Part shown: positions 27,363-35,978 of the stretch, one piece after another
Position numbering within the stretch: position 1 is the first letter of the stretch
Layout: every line of letters begins with the position of its first letter
Assembly: GCF_030450055.1 (NCBI RefSeq)
Contig: NZ_CP118480.1
Span: 2,445,415 to 2,509,414 of the forward strand
Reading direction: 5' to 3'
Origin: Gallaecimonas kandeliae
GTDB lineage: Bacteria > Pseudomonadota > Gammaproteobacteria > Enterobacterales > Gallaecimonadaceae
Length of the DNA: 64,000 nucleotides
Position numbers and translations under genes: made by a program
The notes under the pieces: generated by a model
What the model saw: only the letters and a program-made list of their open reading frames with translations
What the model was told of the DNA's origin: nothing
Databases searched by the model: none

Positions 27363-27825
27363 AGTTTTCTCCCTGGACCATTTTCATGGCTTCTTGTTTC
27401 GTACTTGCAATGTCTTGCAAGTCATTGTTATTGGGTCTAGCCCAACCGTCGACCAACTATAAACATACGAAACGATGACAGTCAACACCACGTTCACAAC
27501 ACTAACAACACCAGCAGAACCGCGCCATTACTGCGCAACCGTAGCGTCAACTCAGGTAACAAGGGCCATGTTTTGTATCAACAAACAGTGTCGTTGATTA
27601 CTACCCAGCCCCGGTCGCGGGGCTCAGGGTGCCGACAACCTAGGGCTGGAGACTAGGCTCTGCCAGTACAGAGCAGTCACTTGCTCGCAGCTATATTTGC
27701 AGAACTTATGGGACATTAATGAAGGGTTACATACGAGGACAGCTGAGGCTACTTCTGTAATGGTGGCGGGTGCGTAAAGCCTTCAACGAGTAAGAGGGCA
27801 AGAAAGTTCCGCATCAAGACCCTTT
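27363..27825 (-). other. gene-free region upstream of receptor 2
   Basis: About 460 bases between receptors 2 and 3. It contains the receptor 2 promoter; the rest (27490-27820) shows no ORF with a ribosome site and no convincing RNA structure. Confidence 0.5.
27456..27485 (-). promoter_or_regulatory. putative sigma-70 promoter of receptor 2
   Basis: Minus strand TTGACT, 18-base spacer, TATAGT, about 90 bases before the receptor ATG. The match is good, although the spacer is one base longer than optimal. Confidence 0.55.
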
Positions 27826-27828
27826 AAA

Positions 27829-27854
27829 TAAAAAAGGCTACCCGAAGGTAGCCT
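27829..27854 (-). terminator. terminator after receptor 3
   Basis: Stem AGGCTACC / GGTAGCCT, loop CGAA, followed on the minus strand by a T-rich run; 18 bases past the receptor stop. Confidence 0.82.
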
Positions 27855-27872
27855 CTCATTCAGCGCACCGGT

Positions 27873-30704
27873 TTAGAACTTGAAGTTCACACCAGCGAAG
27901 AAGTAACGGCCCGTTACGTCATAGGCCTCAGGGGCAGTGTTAATACCGGTAGAACCATAGTTCGAACTTTGGTTAAGGACAGGCGGCTTCTTGTCGAAGA
28001 CGTTCCTGATACCTACGTTGAACATAGTCTTGTCGCTCAAAGCGTAGGTGGCGTTGAGGTCGTGATACCAGACAGCTTTGATACTGTTGTACTTGACCAG
28101 TGGGTTGCCATCGGTGAAGTTGAGGTTGCTACCGTCATTAGAGTCAACTACATGACTCCAATAGCGCATCCGCCATGCCACAGAAAAATCATCGAAGCTG
28201 TAAGACAGATTCAGGTTGGCCCTGTTCCTGGGATACAATACTTCACCTGTGTAGTCGGTTGTTTCGCCACCACCGATGGGGGTCTGCTTGTATTCAAACA
28301 GGTGGTTCCACTTCAGCTCGGCTTTGAAAGCACCAGGCCCCATGTCAGCGGTATAAGTCGCCTCAACATCCAGACCGCGGGTTTTGATGTTGTTTTCGTT
28401 ACCGGTGCCGGTATTGACCTCGGTCAATACACCGTTAGAGTCGCGAATGGCGTTGCCGTTACAGTTTTGTGAGAAATCGGTCGAGGTGAAACAGCGAGTC
28501 AGAACCACGTTGCGAGAGGTGGTACTGATAGCATCGTCGACCTTGATGTCATAATAATCTGTGGTCATGGACAGGCCGTCCATCACCTGCCAGATAAAAC
28601 CACCACTCCAGGTCTTGGCTGTTTCTTCCTTAACGTCAGGGTTACCACCTTGATAACCACCGGTACTCTGCACTTCAGCCTGAGTCAGGTTAAATGCACC
28701 TTCAGCAGCAATCCTGGCAGCAACAGCGGGAATGGACCGACAATTATCGGCAACAATACCCGTAGTCGTCGCGGTAATACCGTTACAGGGGTCCACGACA
28801 GTGGCGAAGTTCTCCCCTCTGCCGGCATAGAGATCCGAAATATTGGGAGTCCGGATCGCTCTAGCGGCTGATGCACGCAGCTTGAAATTGTCTACCGGCG
28901 AATACTCGACCCCAGCGTTCCAGGTGGTCTGGCCGCCAACTATGCTGTGATCGCTATAGCGTGCAGCAAGATCCAATTCCAGTTTCTCGATAACCGGCAG
29001 CACGAATTCCAAATAGTAGTCGTTGGTGTGGATAGAACCGTCAGTAGGCTCCGCAGCATTGGTGGATGAAGCACCTGTTTGAGCCAACTCGCCTGGATTG
29101 AAACTGCCTTTTTCCAATCGGTGTTCAATACCAGCCGCCATAGACATGGCACCGCCAGGCAGTTCCAAGGGCAGTTCCCCGGTAATACCTGTAGCTACCA
29201 CGAATTGTTCGGCAGCACCGTTGGCTTTGGAAGGCACCCTAATATAATCCACTGCTGCTTGGGAAACGGTGCCAGCACCGAAGAAATTGAGCGGTACACA
29301 GCCTTGCAGGCGAGCCAGCTCATTGCGACAAACCAAGTTGCCACTGCCATCGTCGATGACATCCATGGCCGTTGCCGCCCTTTCGACGTTGATCTGGCCG
29401 CCATCGAACTGGTCTTGCTTGGTGCGTCCCCAGGTCAGATAGCTGTCCCATTCCCAGTTATCATCAATGCTGTAGTTGACCCCTGTAGCCACCCTGACAG
29501 TGTCTCGTGTTACATCGGTGGACCTGGGCCCAAATTCCACCATTCGGCGAACAAAGGCGCTGACTTGATTGAGGTTGGTAATACCGGCAGCCACCAGTTG
29601 CTGGCGAAGTGCATCAGGGACCAAGGGTGAGTTGACATCCATGCCACCGGTGCCATTTCTGTCCTTCAGCCAGACGTTGTTAATGATGTCCAGCGGTGTC
29701 GGTTCTATGGTGGAGTTGATTGTCTTCGAAGAGTTCCAGTTTAACTCCGTCCAAAGCTTGGTATTGTCGGTCACGTTCTGGTAGATACCTGCTGCTGCAT
29801 ATTTCCGCTCAATGGGGATAACCAACTGGCGATAATCAGCCCTATTAAAGCCGCCGGAATAGGGGGTCCCATCGGCGTTGACAGTGTGGCTTTTACCTCC
29901 CGAGTCTTTATAGCTGATCCGTCCCTGAGGTGGATAAGAGGAGAAGAGGTTGTCAACCACCTCATTACCGTTGTCATCCAGGAATATTGCCTGGTCATAT
30001 TTTGAAAAGTTACGGTCAGAGGACTTCAAGCCATTATCTTTGTCGTAGCCGACAGACACCCAAGCGTTACCACTGGACCAGTTGCCGCCTGTAGTGATAT
30101 TAACGGTGTTTTGCTCGCGATCGCTGTGGTCAGAAATTCCCGTCTGCAGGTCAACCTCAACGCCCTCAAAGTCCTTGCGGGTGATGATGTTGACTACGCC
30201 AGCCACGGCATCTGAGCCGTAGATGGCTGATGATGCGCTTTTCAATATTTCAATGCGCTCAATAAGCGCCGTCGGGATAGCGTTCAAGTCCACCGCATAG
30301 CCGGTAGATGGATCGACACCGGAAACGAAACGGCGTCCGTTAACCAGAACCAAGGTTCTTTCCTGGCCAAGGTTTCTCAAGGCGGTGGTATTAAGGCCGA
30401 CAGTGGTGGTGGAGAAAGTACTGTTGGACTGATCCGATGCGGCGATGGCTACCGGTGACTGTTTCAATATATCGCCGACGTTGATGGCACCTGTTTGCTT
30501 AATGTCCTGGCGGGTAATAACGGTCACAGGTACCGGTGTTTCAAGATCAGTCCTCTTGATACGGGACCCCGTCACCTCAATACGCTCGACATTTCCTTTA
30601 TCTTCCTCATCAGCTGCATAAGCAGCCGATGTCGCTATTGTTGATGAAAGACCTACAAAGAAAATGCCACTGACAGCTTTGGCAATGCGGTTTTTGCGAT
30701 ACAT
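27873..30704 (-). CDS. TonB-dependent outer membrane receptor (copy 3)
   Basis: 943 residues. A signal peptide (about 1-31, ending AAYA-AD) is followed by ERIEVTGSRIKRTD. The plug (about 50-175) has VGDILKQSPVAI, LRNLGQERTLVLVNGRRF and SASSAIYGSDAVAGVVNIIT; the barrel ends FFAGVNFKF. It is the longest and most divergent of the three paralogues; base composition is slightly more AT-rich than the surrounding core genes. It is divergent from dinG, with about 180 bases between. Confidence 0.93.
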   Translation of the reverse strand: MYRKNRIAKAVSGIFFVGLSSTIATSAAYAADEEDKGNVERIEVTGSRIKRTDLETPVPVTVITRQDIKQTGAINVGDILKQSPVAIAASDQSNSTFSTTTVGLNTTALRNLGQERTLVLVNGRRFVSGVDPSTGYAVDLNAIPTALIERIEILKSASSAIYGSDAVAGVVNIITRKDFEGVEVDLQTGISDHSDREQNTVNITTGGNWSSGNAWVSVGYDKDNGLKSSDRNFSKYDQAIFLDDNGNEVVDNLFSSYPPQGRISYKDSGGKSHTVNADGTPYSGGFNRADYRQLVIPIERKYAAAGIYQNVTDNTKLWTELNWNSSKTINSTIEPTPLDIINNVWLKDRNGTGGMDVNSPLVPDALRQQLVAAGITNLNQVSAFVRRMVEFGPRSTDVTRDTVRVATGVNYSIDDNWEWDSYLTWGRTKQDQFDGGQINVERAATAMDVIDDGSGNLVCRNELARLQGCVPLNFFGAGTVSQAAVDYIRVPSKANGAAEQFVVATGITGELPLELPGGAMSMAAGIEHRLEKGSFNPGELAQTGASSTNAAEPTDGSIHTNDYYLEFVLPVIEKLELDLAARYSDHSIVGGQTTWNAGVEYSPVDNFKLRASAARAIRTPNISDLYAGRGENFATVVDPCNGITATTTGIVADNCRSIPAVAARIAAEGAFNLTQAEVQSTGGYQGGNPDVKEETAKTWSGGFIWQVMDGLSMTTDYYDIKVDDAISTTSRNVVLTRCFTSTDFSQNCNGNAIRDSNGVLTEVNTGTGNENNIKTRGLDVEATYTADMGPGAFKAELKWNHLFEYKQTPIGGGETTDYTGEVLYPRNRANLNLSYSFDDFSVAWRMRYWSHVVDSNDGSNLNFTDGNPLVKYNSIKAVWYHDLNATYALSDKTMFNVGIRNVFDKKPPVLNQSSNYGSTGINTAPEAYDVTGRYFFAGVNFKF

Positions 30705-30882
30705 GGTGTTGCTCCCTGCTACGGTTTTCTCTAATTAAGCTCACGGCAAAACTACAGCCATATTTCTGAAGCAAATTAACAGTAGTTCAAATCCGAAATT
30801 TTTCCTCATTTCAAAATGTTACCACTTGCAATTCGCTGGGCGCTTTCTACACTGTCGCCCTCCCCATCAGCCACTGAATGCC

Positions 30883-32871
30883 GTGCTTTCCGAGAAAATA
30901 AAGAATGAAATCAAACACTTTTACCGACAGCTCGGCGAGCAGTCAGCACAGTTCCGCCCCCGCAAGGGCCAGCAGTTGCTGGTTGCAGAAGTGGCAAAAA
31001 CGCTGGGAGGCGACTACCACCGCCAGCAGCGATTGTTAATGGCGGAAGCCGGTACCGGGGTGGGGAAATCCCTTGGTTACCTCTTGGGGGCCCTGCCGGT
31101 GGCCCGGCATCATAAGCGGAAGGTCGTAGTGGCGACGGCCACTGTGGCCCTACAGGAACAGCTGATAAAGAAGGACATCCATCAACTGGTCAGGGCCGGC
31201 CTCAAGGTCGAAGCCCGGCTGCTGAAGGGACGGCAGCGCTACTGCTGCCTCCACAAGTTGAAAGCGGCGGCAAGCGAGGCGGACCTCTTCGGCCAGGCCA
31301 GCTTTTATCAAAAGCTCCTAGATACCTACCTGAAAGGAAAATGGGACGGTGACAGGGACAGCTGGCCCCAGGCCATAGCACCGGAGCGCTGGCACGGCAT
31401 CGAAAGTGACCGCCTTGGCTGCAGTGGCAAGCACCATATCCAATGCCCCTACTGGCAGGTGCGGGACAAGGCCGAGCAGGTGGATCTTTGGGTGGTGAAC
31501 CACCATGTACTGCTCAGCGACCTTGCTCAAGGCGGTGGCACATTGCTGCCGGCGCCAGACGACTGTTTCTACATCATCGACGAAGCCCACCACCTGGCCG
31601 AAAGCGCCCGCACCTTCATGGAAGAGCACAGCCGCCTGCTTGCCGACAAGGAATGGCTGACCAAGCTGCCCGGTTGGCTGGACGAGCTGCAGGGCCTGAT
31701 GAAAAGGGACGGCCTGGTAGGCCCTGCCATGGCAGCCCAGGAGCTGGCATTGGAACTGGCCGGGGGCCAGCAGGGGGTCTACCAATGGCTGGGCCGCCAA
31801 CCTTTCGCCCAAGAGGCCAACTACCGCTTTCCCGAGGGCAAACTGCCGGATTGGCTGAAAAATGTCGCCGAAGACCAACACGCCGCCGCCCAGAAGCTCA
31901 ACGGCAAGCTGCAGCAACTGCTGAGCCAGCTGGACGGCGATATCGCTCCCAAACTGCTGCCGCTGCAAGAGCACCTGCTGACGGCCATGGAAGGGGCCGA
32001 GCGGTTGCAAAAGCTTTGGGGGGCCTTGGCAGCGGAGCAGACAGTGCCCTGGGCCAAATGGCTGGAGCGCAGCGACAAAGACATTACCCTCAGCGCCGCC
32101 CCTATAGAAGTGGCATCCCAGCTCAGGCACAAGCTCTGGGAGCCTTGCGCCGGTGCCGTGCTGGTGTCCGCCACCCTGCGCAGCCACCAGGGTTTTACCC
32201 ATGCCGCTCGCGAGCTGGGGCTGAACCATTTCGAAGGCTGCCAATACAGGGCGCTGCCCTCCCCCTTCGACTACCCGGCCCAGGCCAGGCTCGTCATCCC
32301 GAAGATGCAGGCCGAGCCCGCCGATCCCCATTTCACCGACGAATTGGCCAGGGTGTTGCCAGACTGGTTGCCGGCCGACCAGGCGTCCCTGGTGCTCTTT
32401 GCCAGCTACTGGCAGATGGAAGCAGTGCTGGAGAAAGTGGCCAAGCGCCTGCCCCACCCGCCCCTGGTGCAAGGCAGGGAAAACCGCCAGGCCATGCTGG
32501 AGGCCCATGCGCTGCGGGTCAAGAACGGCCAAGGCTCCATCCTCTTCGGCACAGGGGCGCTGGCAGAAGGTCTGGACCTCAAAGGGGAGCTGCTCACCAA
32601 CCTCATCATCACCAAGCTGCCCTTCGCCGTGCCCGACGATCCGGTCAGCCAGGCCCAGGCCGAATACATCGAAAAGAAGGGCGGCAACGCCTTCAGCACC
32701 CTGGCCCTGCCCCAAGTCGCCCGGCGGCTGGTACAGGCCGCCGGGCGCCTGCTGCGCTCCGAGTCGGACTATGGCAGGATAGTGCTCCTCGACAGGCGCC
32801 TGGTCAGCCGCCGTTATGGCCGCCAGCTGCTGGACGCCCTGCCCCCCTTCACCCGGGAGATCCATAAGTGA
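30883..32871 (+). CDS. dinG: DinG-type iron-sulphur DNA helicase
   Basis: XPD-like superfamily 2 helicase, 5'-3', thought to resolve R-loops and D-loops. 662 residues from the GTG at LSEKIKNEIKHFYRQ; upstream the frame opens only with a TTG. Walker A is AEAGTGVGKS, the DEAH box is FYIIDEAHHLAES, and motif VI QAAGRLLRS is present. Cluster Cys candidates are RYCC, LGC and IQCPYW. Compared with E. coli the second region reads C-X7-C with His residues where another Cys would be, so the ligand set may differ. First gene of a five-gene overlapping run. Confidence 0.9.
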   Translation: MLSEKIKNEIKHFYRQLGEQSAQFRPRKGQQLLVAEVAKTLGGDYHRQQRLLMAEAGTGVGKSLGYLLGALPVARHHKRKVVVATATVALQEQLIKKDIHQLVRAGLKVEARLLKGRQRYCCLHKLKAAASEADLFGQASFYQKLLDTYLKGKWDGDRDSWPQAIAPERWHGIESDRLGCSGKHHIQCPYWQVRDKAEQVDLWVVNHHVLLSDLAQGGGTLLPAPDDCFYIIDEAHHLAESARTFMEEHSRLLADKEWLTKLPGWLDELQGLMKRDGLVGPAMAAQELALELAGGQQGVYQWLGRQPFAQEANYRFPEGKLPDWLKNVAEDQHAAAQKLNGKLQQLLSQLDGDIAPKLLPLQEHLLTAMEGAERLQKLWGALAAEQTVPWAKWLERSDKDITLSAAPIEVASQLRHKLWEPCAGAVLVSATLRSHQGFTHAARELGLNHFEGCQYRALPSPFDYPAQARLVIPKMQAEPADPHFTDELARVLPDWLPADQASLVLFASYWQMEAVLEKVAKRLPHPPLVQGRENRQAMLEAHALRVKNGQGSILFGTGALAEGLDLKGELLTNLIITKLPFAVPDDPVSQAQAEYIEKKGGNAFSTLALPQVARRLVQAAGRLLRSESDYGRIVLLDRRLVSRRYGRQLLDALPPFTREIHK

Positions 32872-32923
32872 CCCAAGCCTTGACGCTCCCCCGCCAGCGC
32901 GGCCATGCAGGAGCGCCCAACAG

Positions 32924-33694
32924 GTGACCGACCTGGTACTGCAACCCGATGTGTGGATCTGGCTGCCCCTGGTGGCCTTTGCCGCCGGCTTTATCGACGC
33001 CATCGCCGGTGGCGGTGGCCTGCTAACGGTGCCGGCGCTGTTGACGGCCGGCCTGCCGCCCCACCTGGCCCTGGGCACCAACAAGTTGGCGGCCACTTTC
33101 GGCTCCTCCACCGCCTCCTGGACCTTTTTCAAGAAGCGCCTCTTCGACCCGCAGCTTTGGAAGACAGCGGCTATCGGCACCTTGTTGGGGGCCCTGTTTG
33201 GCGCCCTGACGGTAGACTGGCTCAAGGCCGCCTGGCTGGAAAAAGCCCTGCCTATCGCCATCTTCGGCGCCGCCCTTTACACATTGCTGATGCCCAAGGT
33301 CGAAGCCGGCCGCCGCCATCAGCCCCAGGGCAGCAGGCTCAAGCTCAAGCAGGGGATCCAGGGCTTCACTCTCGGCACCTACGACGGCGTTTTCGGCCCT
33401 GGCACGGGCGCTTTCTGGACCGTTTCCACATTGGCCATCTTCAAGCTGGACATACTCCACGCCAGCGGCGTGGCCAGGACCATGAACTTCCTGTCCAACT
33501 TCACCTCCTTGCTGACCTTCGCCATCCTCGGCCATATCCACTGGGGCCTTGGCCTGGCCATGGGCTCGGCATTGATGGTAGGCGCTTACCTCGGCGCCCA
33601 TTCGGCCATCCGCTTCGGTGGCCGTTTCATCAGGCCCATCTTCATCAGCGTCGTGCTGATCATGGCTGCCAAGCTGGCCTGGGAGGCATGGTGA
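32924..33694 (+). CDS. TSUP/TauE-SafE family permease
   Basis: 256 residues from a GTG preceded by AGGAG 10 bases upstream. Seven to eight hydrophobic helices with the family repeat motifs: AGFIDAIAGGGGLLTVPALL near the N terminus, LGTNKLAATFGSS, and GTYDGVFGPGTGAFW in the second half. The group exports or imports sulphur-containing or organic anions across the inner membrane; the substrate here is unknown. It resembles E. coli YfcA. It follows dinG by 52 bases and overlaps priC by seven bases. Confidence 0.9.
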   Translation: MTDLVLQPDVWIWLPLVAFAAGFIDAIAGGGGLLTVPALLTAGLPPHLALGTNKLAATFGSSTASWTFFKKRLFDPQLWKTAAIGTLLGALFGALTVDWLKAAWLEKALPIAIFGAALYTLLMPKVEAGRRHQPQGSRLKLKQGIQGFTLGTYDGVFGPGTGAFWTVSTLAIFKLDILHASGVARTMNFLSNFTSLLTFAILGHIHWGLGLAMGSALMVGAYLGAHSAIRFGGRFIRPIFISVVLIMAAKLAWEAW

Positions 33695-34266
33695 ACAGCG
33701 AACAAGCACTGCTGCGCTTGAAAACGGCCCTGGCCCGGCTGCTGGTCGATGCCCAACAGGCCGACGCCGACCGGGCCCGCGCCGGCCAGCTCGCCAAGCA
33801 CCAGGCCAAGGCGCTGTTCCCGGCCGGCCTTTTCCGCAGCAAAGGCCGCGCCCTGGTGCCCTATGTCGAGGAAATGCAGCAGGCGCTGGATGCGCTGGAG
33901 CGAGAAAGCGACGCCATCAGCCCCAGAGCCCTGGAAGCCCGCCTCGAACATCTGGGGGACCAGGCCACGGCCCTGGCCCGCGCCATCCAGCAATACAAGG
34001 TGGCGGACAACCTTGGCCGGGACAAGGCGCCTATCCTCAAGGCGGTGGTGGGGCGCTACAGGCCCCTTTATGAGAAGCTCAGCCAATACCGGGAGTTCGA
34101 GCAACGCCTGGAGCTGCGCATCCGCGATTTAAAAAATGACAGCTTCATGACAATGCAACATCAGGCTGAAATACTGCGCCAGTACCAACGCCTGGGGCGC
34201 TGCCGCCAGGCCATTACCGAACTGGAAGAACGTCTTGCGGCACTCGAAGCCGCCTGGAGGCACTAA
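33688..34266 (+). CDS. priC: primosomal replication protein PriC
   Basis: 192 residues, mostly helical, with the family features FPAGLFRSKGRALVPYVEEM and an Arg/Gln-rich second half (RYRPLYEKLSQYREFEQRLELRIRDL). PriC loads DnaB at stalled forks with SSB. The ATG overlaps the permease stop. In E. coli priC is next to ybaN, whereas here it has moved to a different operon, more than 20 kb from ybaN-apt. Confidence 0.85.
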   Translation: MVNSEQALLRLKTALARLLVDAQQADADRARAGQLAKHQAKALFPAGLFRSKGRALVPYVEEMQQALDALERESDAISPRALEARLEHLGDQATALARAIQQYKVADNLGRDKAPILKAVVGRYRPLYEKLSQYREFEQRLELRIRDLKNDSFMTMQHQAEILRQYQRLGRCRQAITELEERLAALEAAWRH

Positions 34267-34817
34267 TGCGTTTACTCCCCCTGCTCAGCCTGTCCCTCGT
34301 TACCTTGTCCCTGCACGCCGCCGAACTGAAGCTGGCCGAGCCCGTCTACGTCCACCAGTTGGACGGCCAGGAAGTGAAAAACTTCCTTTGGCAGAAGACC
34401 GACAAACTGAACCTGGCACCAGGCAAGCACCAGCTCAAGGTCAGCTACTCCAAGATCTTTGACGACGGCTTCGAGTCCTACACCAAGGTCAATACGGACG
34501 AGCGCTGGATCAGCATCCAGGTGCCGGCCGAAGGCAGCTATCTGCTGACCACGCCGCCCCTTGACGATCTTGAGGCCGCCCAGGCTTTTGCCGAAAAGCC
34601 CCAGTTCATCCTAAAAAGCGCCGCCGGCGACAGCCAGGCTGCCAAGGCATTGGCCGCTCCCGTGGCCGCCAAGCCGCAGCCCCGCCCCCAGGGTGAGATG
34701 ACCCAGCAGCTCAGCGCCACCGACCAGAACATGGCCGAGCAGCAGCTTCACTACTGGTACCAGCAGGCCGACGACGCCACCAAGGCCCGCTTCAAGGCGT
34801 GGCTGAAAGAGCACTGA
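34266..34817 (+). CDS. DUF2057 (YccT-like) secreted protein
   Basis: 183 residues. A signal peptide (about 1-18, ending SLHA-AE) leads to a domain with YVHQLDGQEVKNFLW, LAPGKHQLKVSYSKIFDDGFESY and a Pro/Ala-rich linker before the C-terminal helix QQLHYWYQQADDATKARFKAWL. It matches the DUF2057/UPF0319 family; no function can be read from it. The ATG overlaps the priC stop by one base. Confidence 0.85.
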   Translation: MRLLPLLSLSLVTLSLHAAELKLAEPVYVHQLDGQEVKNFLWQKTDKLNLAPGKHQLKVSYSKIFDDGFESYTKVNTDERWISIQVPAEGSYLLTTPPLDDLEAAQAFAEKPQFILKSAAGDSQAAKALAAPVAAKPQPRPQGEMTQQLSATDQNMAEQQLHYWYQQADDATKARFKAWLKEH

Positions 34818-35716
34818 TGCTGCCACTGGTCTACCACCCCAGTTACAGCTTTCCCCTGCCGGCCAACCACCGTTTCCCGGTCGGCAAATACGAACGGCTG
34901 AAAGCGGCCCTGGAGCGGGATCTGGCCAAGGTCCCGCACCGCTACTTCGCCGCCGAGCCCGACCCCCAATACCCCCTGCGCTGGCACTGCCCTGACTATG
35001 CCAGCGCCTTCCTGGCCCAGCGCCTGGAGCCAAGCATGGCACGCCGAATCGGCTTTCCCATGAGCGACAGGCTTATCGAGCGCACCTTGGCGGCCAACAA
35101 GGGCACCCTGCTTGCTGCCGAGCTGGCCCTGGAGCAGGGCCTGGCGCTGCACCTCTCCGGCGGCTATCACCACGCCCATTACGCCAAGGGTGGCGGCTTC
35201 TGCATCTTCAACGATCTGGCCATGGCCGCCCAGACACTGGTGGCCGGCGGCAAGGTGAAAAGGGTGCTTGTCTTCGACTGCGACGTGCACCAGGGGGACG
35301 GCACCGCCACCATGCTGGCCGGCCACCCCGACTGCATCAGCGTCTCTGTCCATGCCGAGCGCAACTACCCGGCCCGCAAGCCCGACTCGGACCTGGATGT
35401 CGCCTTGCCCGAAGGCCTGACCGACGGCCCCTACCTCGCCGCCGTCGAGGAGGCGCTGAGCCTTGCCCTTCGCTATTACCAGCCGGATCTGGTGCTCTAT
35501 GACGCCGGCGTCGACATCCATGCCGCCGACGAGCTGGGCCACTTCCAGGTCAGCAGCGCCGGTGTGCTGGCGCGGGACAAGCTGGTGCTGGGCCGCTGCC
35601 TGATGGATGACATCCCCGTCGCCGCCGTCATCGGCGGCGGCTACCAGAAGAACCTCGACGCCGTCGTCACTCTGCACCGGTTGTTGTTCCAGGCCGCCGC
35701 CGAATTGAGGCCCTGA
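34817..35716 (+). CDS. histone deacetylase family hydrolase
   Basis: 299 residues starting at MLPLVYHPSYSFPL, where ATG overlaps the upstream stop (TGATG). HDAC/acetoin-utilisation fold with active-site GGYHHAHY (tandem His), zinc ligands DCDVHQGDG and VLYDAGVDIHAADELG, and the GGGY tail motif. Bacterial members deacetylate acetyl-lysine or acetylpolyamines; the substrate is open. Last gene of the dinG-to-HDAC operon and followed by a terminator. Confidence 0.9.
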   Translation: MLPLVYHPSYSFPLPANHRFPVGKYERLKAALERDLAKVPHRYFAAEPDPQYPLRWHCPDYASAFLAQRLEPSMARRIGFPMSDRLIERTLAANKGTLLAAELALEQGLALHLSGGYHHAHYAKGGGFCIFNDLAMAAQTLVAGGKVKRVLVFDCDVHQGDGTATMLAGHPDCISVSVHAERNYPARKPDSDLDVALPEGLTDGPYLAAVEEALSLALRYYQPDLVLYDAGVDIHAADELGHFQVSSAGVLARDKLVLGRCLMDDIPVAAVIGGGYQKNLDAVVTLHRLLFQAAAELRP

Positions 35717-35730
35717 AGCCGGCCCAAAAG

Positions 35731-35760
35731 AAAAGGCGATGCTGAGGCATCGCCTTTTTT
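35731..35760. terminator. bidirectional terminator between HDAC gene and kynA
   Basis: Eight-base-pair stem GGCGATGC / GCATCGCC, loop TGAG, flanked by AAAA and TTTTTT, so it works for both convergent genes. Confidence 0.88.
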
Positions 35761-35775
35761 GTCTCTTGGCGGCTT

Positions 35776-35978
35776 CAGCCCAGGCTGAAACCCACCTTCT
35801 TCTTGATCGCCTCTGGCAACGCCAGCAGGGCGTGCTTGGGCAGGTGGGTAGGAGCTGGAGAAGGCGCTACGCCATCTCAGCCGAGGCTGAAACCCACCTT
35901 CTTCTTGATGGCCTCTGGCAGCGCCGGCAGGGCGTGCTTGGGCAGGTGGGTAGGAGTTGGAGAAGGCGCTACGCCATC
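35776..35978 (-). repeat. two tandem copies of the kynA 3' end, exactly 102 bases each
   Basis: Units at 35776-35877 and 35878-35979 repeat the last part of kynA (35980 onward). Each is 102 bases (34 codons) and in the same frame as kynA. Read on the minus strand each unit after the gene encodes a short novel lead (DGVAPSP[TA]PTH) then LPKHAL..LPEAIKKKVGFSLG and a TGA. About 67 bases per unit are nearly identical to the gene end, while the rest is diverged. The three stop codons fall at the same place in each unit. Confidence 0.9.
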
